Part shown: one piece after another, positions 1-9,100 of the stretch | Layout: the number at the start of each line of letters is the position of its first letter | Numbering within the stretch: position 1 is the first letter of the stretch | Assembly: GCF_033807535.1 (NCBI RefSeq) | Contig: NZ_CP136856.1 | Location: 1,111,001 to 1,175,000 of the forward strand | DNA length: 64,000 nt | Reading direction: 5' to 3' | Origin: Oceanisphaera sp. IT1-181 | GTDB taxonomy: Bacteria; Pseudomonadota; Gammaproteobacteria; Enterobacterales; Aeromonadaceae | Position numbers and translations under genes: made by a program | Notes under the pieces: generated by a model | What the model was told of the DNA's origin: nothing | Database searches by the model: none | Seen by the model: only the letters and a program-made list of their open reading frames with translations

Positions 1-125
1 GCGTCAGCGAGTCCAGCCAGCTTGCTGGCGTTTGTGATTGGCCTTGTTATGAGTTTCAAGCAAACAACTAACATGGGAGGCCTGTTAAGCTGAGGGTGTT
101 AATATGGGTGGCTGGTTAGTCTGCT

Positions 126-884
126 CTATTTGCTGCGACCGACGTATACAGCCAAAGACATAATTACCAAGACTAAAGTAGTTAAAATTTGAGTGAACAC
201 ATAAACTTCACTACCAATACAATTTAGAGCTGTTCCTACATTTGTAAATGTGCCGACAGATAAGGAATCATAAACTGAATTTAACCATGCATATGGTCTT
301 GACGGATCTAAAGTAAAATATAAGGAAGCCGACAAAATATAAATTTCAACGTAGCTAACAGTAGCAAGGCGAATTCGATCATATTTTGTTAGAAAAGTAT
401 TCCTCTCTGACATTTTATTTTTTGGTTTAGACACTACATCTTTATAGAAAGCAATTGAAATTTCACTACACCTAGAGAAAAAACGCACAGAAGAAAACCA
501 AAATAGAAAATCTAAAATGAGTTCAAGATAAAAAAATATTCCAATTAACAAATACCAAACACCTGAAATTATAATATTATACTTATTCCACACTTTAATA
601 AATATTGTTTGATAATAATTTCTCTTGAACAATTCAAAATCATGACCACTTAACGATTTAAATATCGATGCAGTACAATAATCAGGTGAATATAAACGAC
701 TTTTATTTTTCCATACTTCTTTTAACAATGACTTAAAAGAAAATTTAACGTAACAACGTAAGTGAAAAAGTTTAGCTAAAAACAAAACTAGAAAATAAAC
801 AAAAAAGGCAGCTAAAAAAGAACTAATACTTGAGGTATAAATATAAAAAAAAGAGTAAATACTTTCCAAAAGATCACAAATCAC
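126..884 (-). CDS. Orphan membrane protein with ion-channel-like C terminus
   Basis: Not recognised as a named family. The 252-residue protein has about four hydrophobic segments (roughly residues 10-40, 104-136, 175-191 and 224-249). Between the last two lies a stretch (SVYDSLSVGTFTNVGT, about 203-218) that resembles the pore helix and filter of two-TM potassium channels, but the TVGYG signature is degenerate (TNVGT). A distant Ion_trans_2-type channel is therefore possible; this is inference. The start is GTG with GGAG about 11 bases upstream. The coding strand is far more AT-rich than the rest of the window and full of Phe, Tyr, Ile and Lys codons, which suggests horizontal acquisition. 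No neighbour explains its job. Confidence 0.6.
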   Translation of the reverse strand: MICDLLESIYSFFYIYTSSISSFLAAFFVYFLVLFLAKLFHLRCYVKFSFKSLLKEVWKNKSRLYSPDYCTASIFKSLSGHDFELFKRNYYQTIFIKVWNKYNIIISGVWYLLIGIFFYLELILDFLFWFSSVRFFSRCSEISIAFYKDVVSKPKNKMSERNTFLTKYDRIRLATVSYVEIYILSASLYFTLDPSRPYAWLNSVYDSLSVGTFTNVGTALNCIGSEVYVFTQILTTLVLVIMSLAVYVGRSK

Positions 885-1748
885 TAATTAAATACTCCGA
901 GATTACGTTTGAGCTATAACAGCTTAATATTGCGCATGCACGTTTTTGTGCATCGTATTTTTCATCGTTACCTCTGATAAGAGGCTGTTTTATTGTGATA
1001 TTTTTAATATTGTTGTCCCTTATCACGACGTTCTAAACGCGCATGCTCGAATTGTCCGTTGCTGATGCTTATTTTCTTCACCTGCCTGAATTTTAACACT
1101 CTGATTATTATCGATTTTATTTTATCCTTCGGATCAATCCGAGCATGACAGTTGTACATTTTGAGCATGCCTATGTTTAACAGAGTGCTGTTTATAGGGC
1201 AGGCTACCGCCGACTCATGAAGAGCGAGACTCTTTTAATCGAGAATATTTGAGGCCAGATCATCAACATTACTGTAACTGAACTCATACGAAGCTGCCGC
1301 ATTATAGACAAAGTGAGACGCAATTTGAAAGAGAAGCTGCAGCTTATACTCGGGAGTAGGACTTACTCCCACAGGCCACGCCGCAATTGACGGGGAGGGC
1401 AAAGGGATCTGCGTAGCCGACCATCACATTACAGGGACGTAATGTGCTGAGCGCCACAGGGACTGTGCTTGAGCGAGTCGGCGTAGTAGCCCCTTTGCAC
1501 GCTAGCTAACATCTGATCGGAAGCAATGGTTTTAGTCGATTATTGCTCAAACTAAAATTACCTGCGCGTAAGCGAATGCTTCTTAGATTTTCATCCATCA
1601 ATGAACTCCGTTTTCCGCTATAATGCCGCTTCATTTTTTTAGCCTAGCCAACGCTACCTCGTCGTTTTCGACTGAAGGGCGGCCTTGAGCTATTGGCTTG
1701 CTCAGTGTTTTTTGAGCTTCAGCATTAGATTTTAAGTGAGATTTCAAC
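885..1748. other. Long intergenic region upstream of yegD
   Basis: No convincing gene was seen in these 864 bases. The left part is AT-rich like the neighbouring orphan gene. It holds a small hairpin around 937-952 (TGCAC and GTGCA arms), two GCGCATGC-type motifs near 936 and 1039, and the nested inverted repeat listed separately at 1399-1498. The last 200 bases should contain the yegD promoter, but no clear -35/-10 pair could be assigned. Confidence 0.5.
1399..1498. repeat. Nested inverted-repeat element with GGGA-loop hairpins
   Basis: Outer arms of about 22 bases (1399-1421 and 1477-1498) pair imperfectly. Inside sit two hairpins: CACATTAC-AGGGAC-GTAATGTG (1425-1446) and CACAG-GGA-CTGTG (1455-1467). 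Both loops contain GGGA, a feature shared with the palindrome at 40607-40680. It could be a non-autonomous mobile element or a structured RNA; the sequence alone does not decide. Confidence 0.6.
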
Positions 1749-3107
1749 ATGATCGGATTTGACTACGGTACTTCAAACTGCGCGGTTGGCGTGATGGAAA
1801 ACGGCGCGCCGCAGCTGTTGGCGCTGGGCGAGCATGGCCGTTACATTTCGTCCACCTTGTATGCACCGAGTCGAGATGTGATTGTTAACTGGTTACATAA
1901 GAACTTGAGTGCGTCTGAGCAGCCAGCGTTTCAGCAGCAGCGCACGCGTCAGCTGCAAAAAGGGCAGGGCGCATTACGCGAGCTGGTGCTAGACGGCTAC
2001 CCCACTGAATTGTCGTTTGGCCAACAAGCGCTAAAAGATTACCTGCAAGAGCCGGACGAAGGCTATTACATCAAATCCCCTAAATCATTCTTAGGTGCCA
2101 CCGGTTTGCTGCCACAACAAGCTGAACTGTTTGAAGACATAGTCGCGGCCATGATGAGCAATATTAAAACACTCACCGAGGCCAGGCTGGGCAGAAACGT
2201 TAGCCAAACCGTGATTGGTCGGCCGATTAACTTTCAGGGTTTACGCGGTGAAGAGAGCAATCGCCAGGCCATTGAAATATTAACCAATGCCGCCAAGCGG
2301 GTTGGCTTTAAAGACGTAGAGTTTCAATTTGAACCGGTGGCTGCCGGCTTTGAATATGAAGCCAGCCTAAGCACAGAGACCAAAGTGTTAGTGGTCGATA
2401 TTGGCGGCGGTACTACCGACTGCTCAATGCTACTGATGGGCCCTAAACAAGCGGCCTCGCAAGACAGAACTGCCGACTTACTCAGCCACAGCGGCGAGCG
2501 AGTGGGAGGTAATGATTTTGATATCGCCTTTGCCCTAAAAGGCATAATGCCGAGCTTTGGCTTAGACAGCATGTTGAAAATCGGTAAGCCCATTCCTACC
2601 AACAGCTTTTGGCAGGCAATGTCGATTAATAACATTCATAACCAAACCGAATTTTACAGCGCCGCCAATGCGCGCTTTTTAGAGCAGCTAGTGCGTGATG
2701 CCGAACAGCCTGAATTACTAAAGCGCTTATTAACCGTGCAGAAAAACAAGCTCAGCTATCGGGTAGTGAACGCCGCCGAGCAAAGCAAAATCGGCTTAAC
2801 GGACAGCACAGAGCAGTTGGTGAATTTATCCGATATCGATAAAGGCTTGAGCTTAAATCTGGATCGAGAAGGTTTTGCTAAAGCCTGCAACCGTGAACTG
2901 AGTGCCATCACCGCGTTAATGACCGATGCCATTGCCCAAGCAGGCTGTGAGCCAGACGTAGTGTTTGTGACCGGTGGTACCGCTAAATCACCAGTATTGA
3001 ATGAGTTTTTAAAGCAGCAGTTTCAGAATACGCCCATTGTCATCGGCGACCACTTCGGCAGCGTAACCGCAGGCTTAACCCGCTGGGCAAACAAGATTTA
3101 TTCGTAA
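1749..3107 (+). CDS. yegD: YegD, Hsp70-like chaperone/ATPase
   Basis: A short Hsp70 relative (452 residues) with the actin-like ATPase fold but no separate substrate-binding domain of DnaK length. The phosphate-1 motif is at the N terminus (DYGTSNCAVG, residues 5-14), the phosphate-2 motif is VDIGGGTTDC near residue 217, and the adenosine motif VFVTGGTAKSP is near residue 408. Length and motif layout match E. coli YegD. It is cytoplasmic and its client is unknown. The ATG follows a weak AAGTGAG ribosome site. It stands alone: no dnaJ or grpE lies beside it, and the next genes are on the other strand. Confidence 0.93.
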   Translation: MIGFDYGTSNCAVGVMENGAPQLLALGEHGRYISSTLYAPSRDVIVNWLHKNLSASEQPAFQQQRTRQLQKGQGALRELVLDGYPTELSFGQQALKDYLQEPDEGYYIKSPKSFLGATGLLPQQAELFEDIVAAMMSNIKTLTEARLGRNVSQTVIGRPINFQGLRGEESNRQAIEILTNAAKRVGFKDVEFQFEPVAAGFEYEASLSTETKVLVVDIGGGTTDCSMLLMGPKQAASQDRTADLLSHSGERVGGNDFDIAFALKGIMPSFGLDSMLKIGKPIPTNSFWQAMSINNIHNQTEFYSAANARFLEQLVRDAEQPELLKRLLTVQKNKLSYRVVNAAEQSKIGLTDSTEQLVNLSDIDKGLSLNLDREGFAKACNRELSAITALMTDAIAQAGCEPDVVFVTGGTAKSPVLNEFLKQQFQNTPIVIGDHFGSVTAGLTRWANKIYS

Positions 3108-3321
3108 GTCAGGTGAGAAGTGAGACGTAAGAAGCAGGCGAAAGGGGAAGGTGGTTGAGAAAAACCCGAACCTGTTTTGCAAGAGAATGCACGGCAGGAT
3201 ACAGAAATTGAGTTGCTTGCCGTTTGCCTCTGGCATCAAGCACAGCACACTCGGACGCAGGTGGTGCTGTATTGGCCTGCTTAAAGTCAGTAGGCCTTTC
3301 ACCAATTTAAACCTGTAACGC

Positions 3322-3579
3322 TTAGTATCCTCTCACCCAAAAAGGTTTTCTTTTGATACTAATCGCAAAGAATGCTGCGCCTAAAACTGCAACCATTAGC
3401 CCCCACAATAAAGCGTCGGATTCAGAGAGTTTAATGCCTATTACCATCGAAATAAGTCCTCCAATAATAAACAGCAGTGCACCGCCGCCATCAGGACGTT
3501 CTTCGTAGGATCCACAACTTGCACATATCTCAGCTCCAGCTAGCAGTTCATATTTACAAAATGGGCATGTCTCATCCAT
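3322..3579 (-). CDS. Small zinc-ribbon membrane protein
   Basis: Hypothetical protein of 85 residues. The N terminus has two CxxC knuckles (CPFC at residues 5-8 and CASC at 18-21), typical of a zinc ribbon. Two hydrophobic segments follow (about 33-50 and 56-73), then a basic tail with KRKPFWVRGY. Such proteins are usually anchored in the inner membrane with the zinc ribbon in the cytoplasm. No function can be assigned. Upstream on its strand is a repeat-rich region, and the convergent neighbour is yegD. Confidence 0.7.
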   Translation of the reverse strand: MDETCPFCKYELLAGAEICASCGSYEERPDGGGALLFIIGGLISMVIGIKLSESDALLWGLMVAVLGAAFFAISIKRKPFWVRGY

Positions 3580-3650
3580 GATTTTATTCCTGTGAAAAAC
3601 TCAATAATAAGGGGTGAAACTTAAGGAAACTCACATTTTTTAGATAAAGC

Positions 3651-3766
3651 TAGGGCGTGTTGACGTTTCACGCTAAGTCATTGAAATAAAATAAATTTAA
3701 TAAAAACGGCTTTTTGTGATTTTCCTTTTAAATCAATCTGTTATAGCGAAGCGGGAACAGGCCCTA
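3651..3766. mobile_element. Candidate MITE with TAGGGC-type terminal inverted repeats
   Basis: The left end reads TAGGGCGTGTTGACG and the right end, on the other strand, TAGGGCCTGTTCCCG: 12 of 15 bases agree. TA is present at both outer edges, compatible with a short target duplication. The 116-base unit is AT-rich inside, carries no ORF, and its inner parts also show weak inverted similarity (CGCTA arms). The ends resemble those of IS5-related elements, but no transposase is present here, so class is inference. Confidence 0.5.
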
Positions 3767-4274
3767 ATGTTGATTATGCGTATTAACACTTATGCTATTT
3801 ATTGTGTGCTTATTTTACATAGTGCTTAAATGAGCTAGCCCTCATTGTCCGCGTTCCTGCTGGCGGACGGGTCTTTCTTGTCTAAGTTCTTAAGATAGCA
3901 GCATAGATACTCAGGTGTACGCGAGCGTGGGTTTTTTTAACTGCAATATTTAGGGAAATAGGATAGTACAAAAAAACAATGTCATAAAAATTATCTAAAA
4001 TAACGGCGGTAACTGTGTTTAAAGCGGACGAGGCATTAAATCTTTAGCGACACATTAATTTATGCTTGTTTTGTATCACAACCCTAGCTAAAAGTTCAAT
4101 CGAGTCCGTTCATTATAGGCAAAATCAGGCGCGATTTAAAAGGCTGAATTAGCATCTATCATCAATGACGAAATTATCTTCGATACTTGCTTACAGTATC
4201 AGCTAAAACTTGTGATTATACAGTAGGGCTTATGGGGTAAGCGGTAGTCAGCCCGATGTTTGCTTTACATTAAG

Positions 4275-4306
4275 AGCGAGATCCTGATTTTCATCAGGAC
4301 GACGGC
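4275..4306 (-). repeat. GCCGTC-hairpin-ATCTCG intergenic repeat, copy 1
   Basis: Read on the minus strand: GCCGTC, then a hairpin with arms CCTGAT and ATCAGG around GAAA, then ATCTCGC. The same flanks with different hairpin arms recur at 4312-4343, 22323-22355, 33990-34020, 35709-35740 and 35760-35791. Confidence 0.7.
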
Positions 4307-4311
4307 ATAAG

Positions 4312-4343
4312 GGCGAGATGCTGATTGGCATCAGGACGACGGC
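4312..4343 (-). repeat. GCCGTC-hairpin-ATCTCG intergenic repeat, copy 2
   Basis: Minus-strand copy only 5 bases from copy 1, in the same orientation. The hairpin arms are GCTGAT/ATCAGG-like with one mismatch. The same GCCGTC and ATCTCG flanks are kept. Confidence 0.65.
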
Positions 4344-4410
4344 TTAAGAGAGATCTTGATGAGGGTTAGGAAGACGACATCAACAGAGTCTATTGCCGTC
4401 TCACCGTCAA

Positions 4411-5916
4411 TTAATTCATATTTAACGCTAGGGCGGATGGGTAGCCGCGCTCATGCGCTAGCTTAATGGCCAGTGCTTCTACTTGCGTGGCGCTGTGTTG
4501 GCTGGTGATGGCCAGTTGCGGCGAGAGGCGTGGATTTTGTAACTCATTACTCATCACTAAACCTTCAACACTTTGCTCTAGGCAGTCCCACTTCAACCAA
4601 CCTAAATCTGCTAATTTAGCCACTATGCGATCCGCGGCCGTGAGCGCCGATGAGGCTTTGACGATTTCTACTCGCGCATAGTGCGCACCTTCAAAGGACA
4701 CATCGGCGGCGCGCAGCGAGGGGTCTGAGCCTGGAATTTGCTGGGCACCGAATAGCGGCTTGCCGCCCACGGTGGCGCTGGCGAATGCAGGCAGGATGCG
4801 GGCCATGTGATCGATAGCACCTTGGGTGCGAGCGGTCACATCCTCGCTCTGCCAACCTTGATCAATTTGCGTTTGATAGGATTTGGGCAATTGTGGCTGG
4901 GCACTTAAGGCGTTACTGGCCACTAAGCCGTTTTTAAACAGCGTTATGCTGTCGGTCATGCCGTGCAATTGAAATACGCCATTGGGGTAGGGCGTTAATT
5001 GCGCCATGCCTTTGGGCGTGCCGCGCTCGCCGTGAAAGATCACCTCTGGCCAAATGCCCTCGGTTTGCCAATGGGCCACATAAGCGGCCTTGTATTCCAC
5101 CAAGCGCTGGCGACGGTAACCCGCCATATCATCAACAAGGCCGGTACGAAAGCCGCAGGCGTTAACTAAGAAATCCACTTTGTGCTGTTGGTTTGAGCCA
5201 GTACCGGCATGATTTTCTGTATTAATCAGCCAGCCATCGGGCAATTGCACAAGATCCGTGGCGCGCGTATTCAGCAGCAGCTGGCAATGGGGTGAATCTT
5301 GTAGCGCCAGCGTGGCGGTGGCCGCCATGCGAAACAGGCTCCAGCCGTATTCTTGCACCAAAATCAGCGGAAACTTTAAAGTGTCGGGATTAAGATTGTG
5401 CGCCAATGGGATCAACCAATCATCGTGGCTTTGGGCTTTTTTAGGCAGGGGCCGTTCGGCCAGTGCCACAAACTGCTCGCGGGTGTAACAGCGATAATAA
5501 TCATCTGGCTCACCCAATACCTTGTTCGCCGGATCCATGGCCACTAAGCGCTGATATTCTTTGGCCACTTGCTTGAGTCGCGGTAAGAGCGCATTGGCAT
5601 CGCCTGCATCTGAAGTCGGAATAGCAATCACAGTCGGGCGGCGATTAATGCTGTGCGGATAGGCACGCACCGAGTCGATGGATTGGCGTAGTAAGGTTAA
5701 GCACTGAATATCGCTAATTTCGCGATACAGGTTGCCGCCCGCATGCAGGTGACAAATGGGCGGGCCATTGAGCAGGCCATTGCTGGCTTCAATTAACAGG
5801 GTATTAATGCCTAAATCCGCGAGGCGCAGTGCTACCGTAGCACCGGCCACGCCACCCCCTAGAATACCGACGGTAAGGGGGCGTTGAATGGCGGCATGAC
5901 AAGGGTGTGTATTCAT
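4411..5916 (-). CDS. FAD-dependent oxidoreductase (DAO/FAD-binding family)
   Basis: A 501-residue flavoprotein. The N terminus has a Rossmann dinucleotide fold (GILGGGVAGATVALRLADLG, about residues 17-36) ending in an acidic residue that binds the FAD ribose (LLIEA). A middle motif, NACGFRTG, resembles the second FAD contact of D-amino-acid-oxidase-like enzymes. A C-terminal stretch of about 80 residues after the oxidase fold has no motif I recognise. It is probably cytoplasmic, and the substrate is unknown. The start ATG at 5914-5916 is the only one that keeps the full glycine-rich loop. It is a single gene with a repeat element upstream. Confidence 0.8.
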   Translation of the reverse strand: MNTHPCHAAIQRPLTVGILGGGVAGATVALRLADLGINTLLIEASNGLLNGPPICHLHAGGNLYREISDIQCLTLLRQSIDSVRAYPHSINRRPTVIAIPTSDAGDANALLPRLKQVAKEYQRLVAMDPANKVLGEPDDYYRCYTREQFVALAERPLPKKAQSHDDWLIPLAHNLNPDTLKFPLILVQEYGWSLFRMAATATLALQDSPHCQLLLNTRATDLVQLPDGWLINTENHAGTGSNQQHKVDFLVNACGFRTGLVDDMAGYRRQRLVEYKAAYVAHWQTEGIWPEVIFHGERGTPKGMAQLTPYPNGVFQLHGMTDSITLFKNGLVASNALSAQPQLPKSYQTQIDQGWQSEDVTARTQGAIDHMARILPAFASATVGGKPLFGAQQIPGSDPSLRAADVSFEGAHYARVEIVKASSALTAADRIVAKLADLGWLKWDCLEQSVEGLVMSNELQNPRLSPQLAITSQHSATQVEALAIKLAHERGYPSALALNMN

Positions 5917-6004
5917 TTATTCTCAAAAGCGTTATGTGAAACGTAAAGTGTGAAGCGTAAAGAGCTGCGGTTAAATCTAACACCTAAATATAAAAAGCTC
6001 TTTC

Positions 6005-6141
6005 GCCACGGAATCCACGGAACCCACGGAAAAATTAAGATGAGATAAATACGAAGGGCTCTTGGGGTAGACCTTATACATAAGAAGCCCTTTCGCTTTT
6101 GACCTGTCTTTACGTCCGTGTTTTTCCGTGTATTCCGTGGC
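6005..6141. repeat. CCACGGAA-bounded inverted-repeat element, copy 1
   Basis: The left arm begins GCCACGGAATCCACGGAA (from 6005). The right arm is its near complement and ends TATTCCGTGGC (6141). The arms themselves are a degenerate repeat of CACGGAA with a period of 9-10 bases. A second element with almost the same ends lies at 50884-51015. It lies just upstream of the FAD oxidoreductase; a minus-strand ORF across it reads through both arms and looks spurious. Confidence 0.65.
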
Positions 6142-6198
6142 AAAAATGGGTTTAGAGTTAGTGTGCTATTGTCCTCTTCACTCTTACCCCTTCACTCT

Positions 6199-9100
6199 TT
6201 ACGAAGTCTGATGCTTGCTTAGCTCAGTTAACAAGTCGTTGATTAGCGCGAGTCTTGCGGCGGCGTCGTGGCTGGGTATGGCGAAGCGTAGCTTGGTTGG
6301 CCCTTCCATTTTGTAGAGGCGCGGTTGGCTTTGCAAGAGGCCGACCAAGAACATGGGATCGATGGGCGCGTCTTGGGCGAATGTTATGTTGCCGCCATTG
6401 GCGCTGGCGTCGATCTTATCTATGCCTAATGGATTGGCTTTTAGCTTAAGGCTGGCCAGTGCCACCAAGTTTTTGGTGGGCTCGGGCAATAGGCCAAAGC
6501 GGTCAATCAGCTCTACTTGTAACTCACGCAGCTGCACATCATCTTCGGCGGTGGCAATGCGTTTATACATGGATAAGCGCATGTTCACATCGGGAATATA
6601 ATCGTCTGGTAAGAGTGCCGGTACCCGCAGTTCAATCTCGGTTTGGGTGCGCAGCAATTGATCCAGTGCCGGCTCTTTGCCGGATTGCAGGGCCTTGACC
6701 GCTTGCTCAAGCATTTCCATATACAGGCTAAAGCCGATGGTGGTGATCTGACCACTTTGTTCAGCACCCAGCAGCTCGCCGGCACCGCGAATTTCAAGGT
6801 CATGAGTGGCCAGTGCAAAACCGGCACCTAAGTCCTCTAGTGCTGAAATGGCCTCAAGGCGCTTTTTGGCATCCGTGGTCATGCGCTTAGGATCTGGCGT
6901 CATCAAATAGGCATAGGCCTGATGATGAGAACGCCCCACACGGCCACGCAACTGGTGCAATTGCGCCAAACCGAGTTTATCTGCGCGGTCCATGATAATG
7001 GTGTTGGCGGTGGGCACGTCGATGCCGGTTTCAATAATGGTGGAGCACAATAATACGTTGTAGCGCTGATGATAAAAGTCGGTCATCACCCGCTCTAGCT
7101 CGCGCTCGCGCATTTGGCCGTGGGCCACGGCAATGCGTGCTTCTGGCACAAGAGTGGCCAGTGTTTCGGCGGTATTATCGATGGTTTGCACGTCGTTGTG
7201 CAGGTAATACACCTGACCGCCACGTTTGAGCTCACGCAAGATGGCTTCACGGATGGTGGCAGGATCTGACTCACGCACAAAGGTTTTTACCGCTAAGCGC
7301 TTGGCCGGGGGCGTGGCGATAATCGACAAGTCACGCATGCCGCCCATGGCCATGTTTAAGGTGCGCGGAATGGGCGTGGCGGTGAGCGTAAGAATGTCCA
7401 CGTCGGCGCGCAGCGCTTTGATCTGATCTTTTTGGCGCACGCCAAAACGGTGCTCTTCATCCACCACCAATAAACCTAAGTCTTTAAAGCGAATATCTTT
7501 GCTTAATAACTTATGAGTCCCGATCACAATATCTAGGGTGCCGTCTTCCATGCCGGCCAAGACTTTTTCTTGCTCTTTGCCGGTTTTAAAGCGGCTGATC
7601 ATCTCTATGCGCACCGGCCAGTTGGCGAACCTGTCTCTAAAGTTGTCGTAATGCTGTTGCGCCAGCAAGGTAGTGGGCACTAATACTGCCACTTGCTTGC
7701 CATCGTGCACCGCCACAAAGGCGGCGCGCATTGCCACTTCGGTTTTACCAAAACCCACATCACCACACACTAAGCGGTCCATGGCTTTGGGCTGAGTCAT
7801 GTCGGTGAGCACGGCGTTAATGGCCATTAGCTGATCGTCGGTCTCTTCAAACGGGAAGGAGTCCGAAAATTGGCGATAGGCTACTTTGTCGTGAGTCATG
7901 GCCTGGCCCGGTTGTGCGGCGCGGCGCGCGTATACATCCAGTAATTCCACCGCTACGTCTCGAACTTTTTCTGCCGCTTTGCGTTTGGCTTTGGCCCAGG
8001 TTTCGTTACCCAGCTTATTTAAGGTGGGGTCGTCAGCACCACTGTAGCGGCCTACTAAATGCAGCGCGGTTACCGGCACATACAGCTTGTCGCCGCCGGC
8101 GTATTCCAGCGTTAAGTATTCGGACTTTAATCCGCCTGCATCCAGCGTTTGCAGGCCTGTGTAGCGGCCCACGCCGTGATCCAAATGCACCACCGGCTGG
8201 CCAATGGATAGCTCGGCCAGATTACGAATGAGCGTATCTGGGCTTAGGCTCTTGGACTTTTCACGGCGGCGGCGCTGAATAACGCGCCCACCCAGTAAGT
8301 CGCCTTCGCAAATGAGCGCTATGCTATTTTTCGCGGCTTTGGCACTCAGGATAAAACCCTGCGACAGCGGGCCGACCAATAAGCCGATGGCATCTTTACC
8401 CTCGGCAAATTCGCTAAGGCTGTTATAAGGCCAAGGCTTAATGGCGGAGCCTGCAAACAGCTCAATTAAGGCTTCACGTCGACCGGCAGTCTCCACCGAA
8501 AATAACACCCGGCCTTTAAAATCTTTGCAAAACGACAGTAACCGACTTAAAGGTTCGCTTTTTTGATGCTCAACTTCTAACTCGGGCAGCGGGCTAATGG
8601 GCGCATTGAGCCGGTCGCCTTTTTCTAATACTGGCGTTTGGTTAAGTTGTAATTGCGGCCAGTGATTCAGCTCGGCCAATACCGCATTGGGTTGCAGATA
8701 CAGCTCATCCGGTGGCAGCAGGGGTCGCATAGTGTCGTAGCGACGCTCTTCATAGCGAGTTTGTACATCTTGCCAAAAGGTCTCGGCGCTTGCAGATAGC
8801 TCGCCCACGGTAAGCACTAATAAAGACTCGGGCAGGGAGTCAAACAGGGTTTGAGTGTGCTCAAAAAATAGCGGGAAGTAATGCTCAATACCGGCGGGAA
8901 ACTGGCTTTGGCTGACTCTGTGATACAAAGATTCAGGCTCGTTGCGCAGCGCAAAGCGCTCGCGATAGTTACCGCGAAAGCGCTCTATGGCCGGTGCATC
9001 GGTGGGGAATTCGCGTGCCGGTAACAGGCGCACCGAGCTTACGGTATCGCGAGAGCGCTGGGTGTCTGGGTCAAAGGGTCGCAGGGTATCGATTTCATCA

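Larger units (their letters stand above)
3580..4410. other. Repeat-rich intergenic region
   Basis: An 831-base gap between two minus-strand genes, with no credible ORF. It holds a candidate MITE (3651-3766), AT-rich sequence from about 3770 to 4260, two clear copies of the ATCTCG/GCCGTC hairpin repeat (4275-4306 and 4312-4343) and a decayed third copy just after (about 4346-4382). Confidence 0.6.

Noticed and set aside
1..93. Open frame from the window edge with a hydrophobic stretch, ending in TGA
   Set aside because: Only 31 codons and no recognisable family; an edge frame of this length is common by chance. It could be the end of a membrane protein gene starting before the window.
3075..3305. 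Minus-strand ORF overlapping the yegD end
   Set aside because: Antisense to yegD in part and no ribosome site or motif.
5913..6143. Minus-strand ORF across the CCACGGAA element
   Set aside because: The frame is made of repeat arms and has no homologue-like features.
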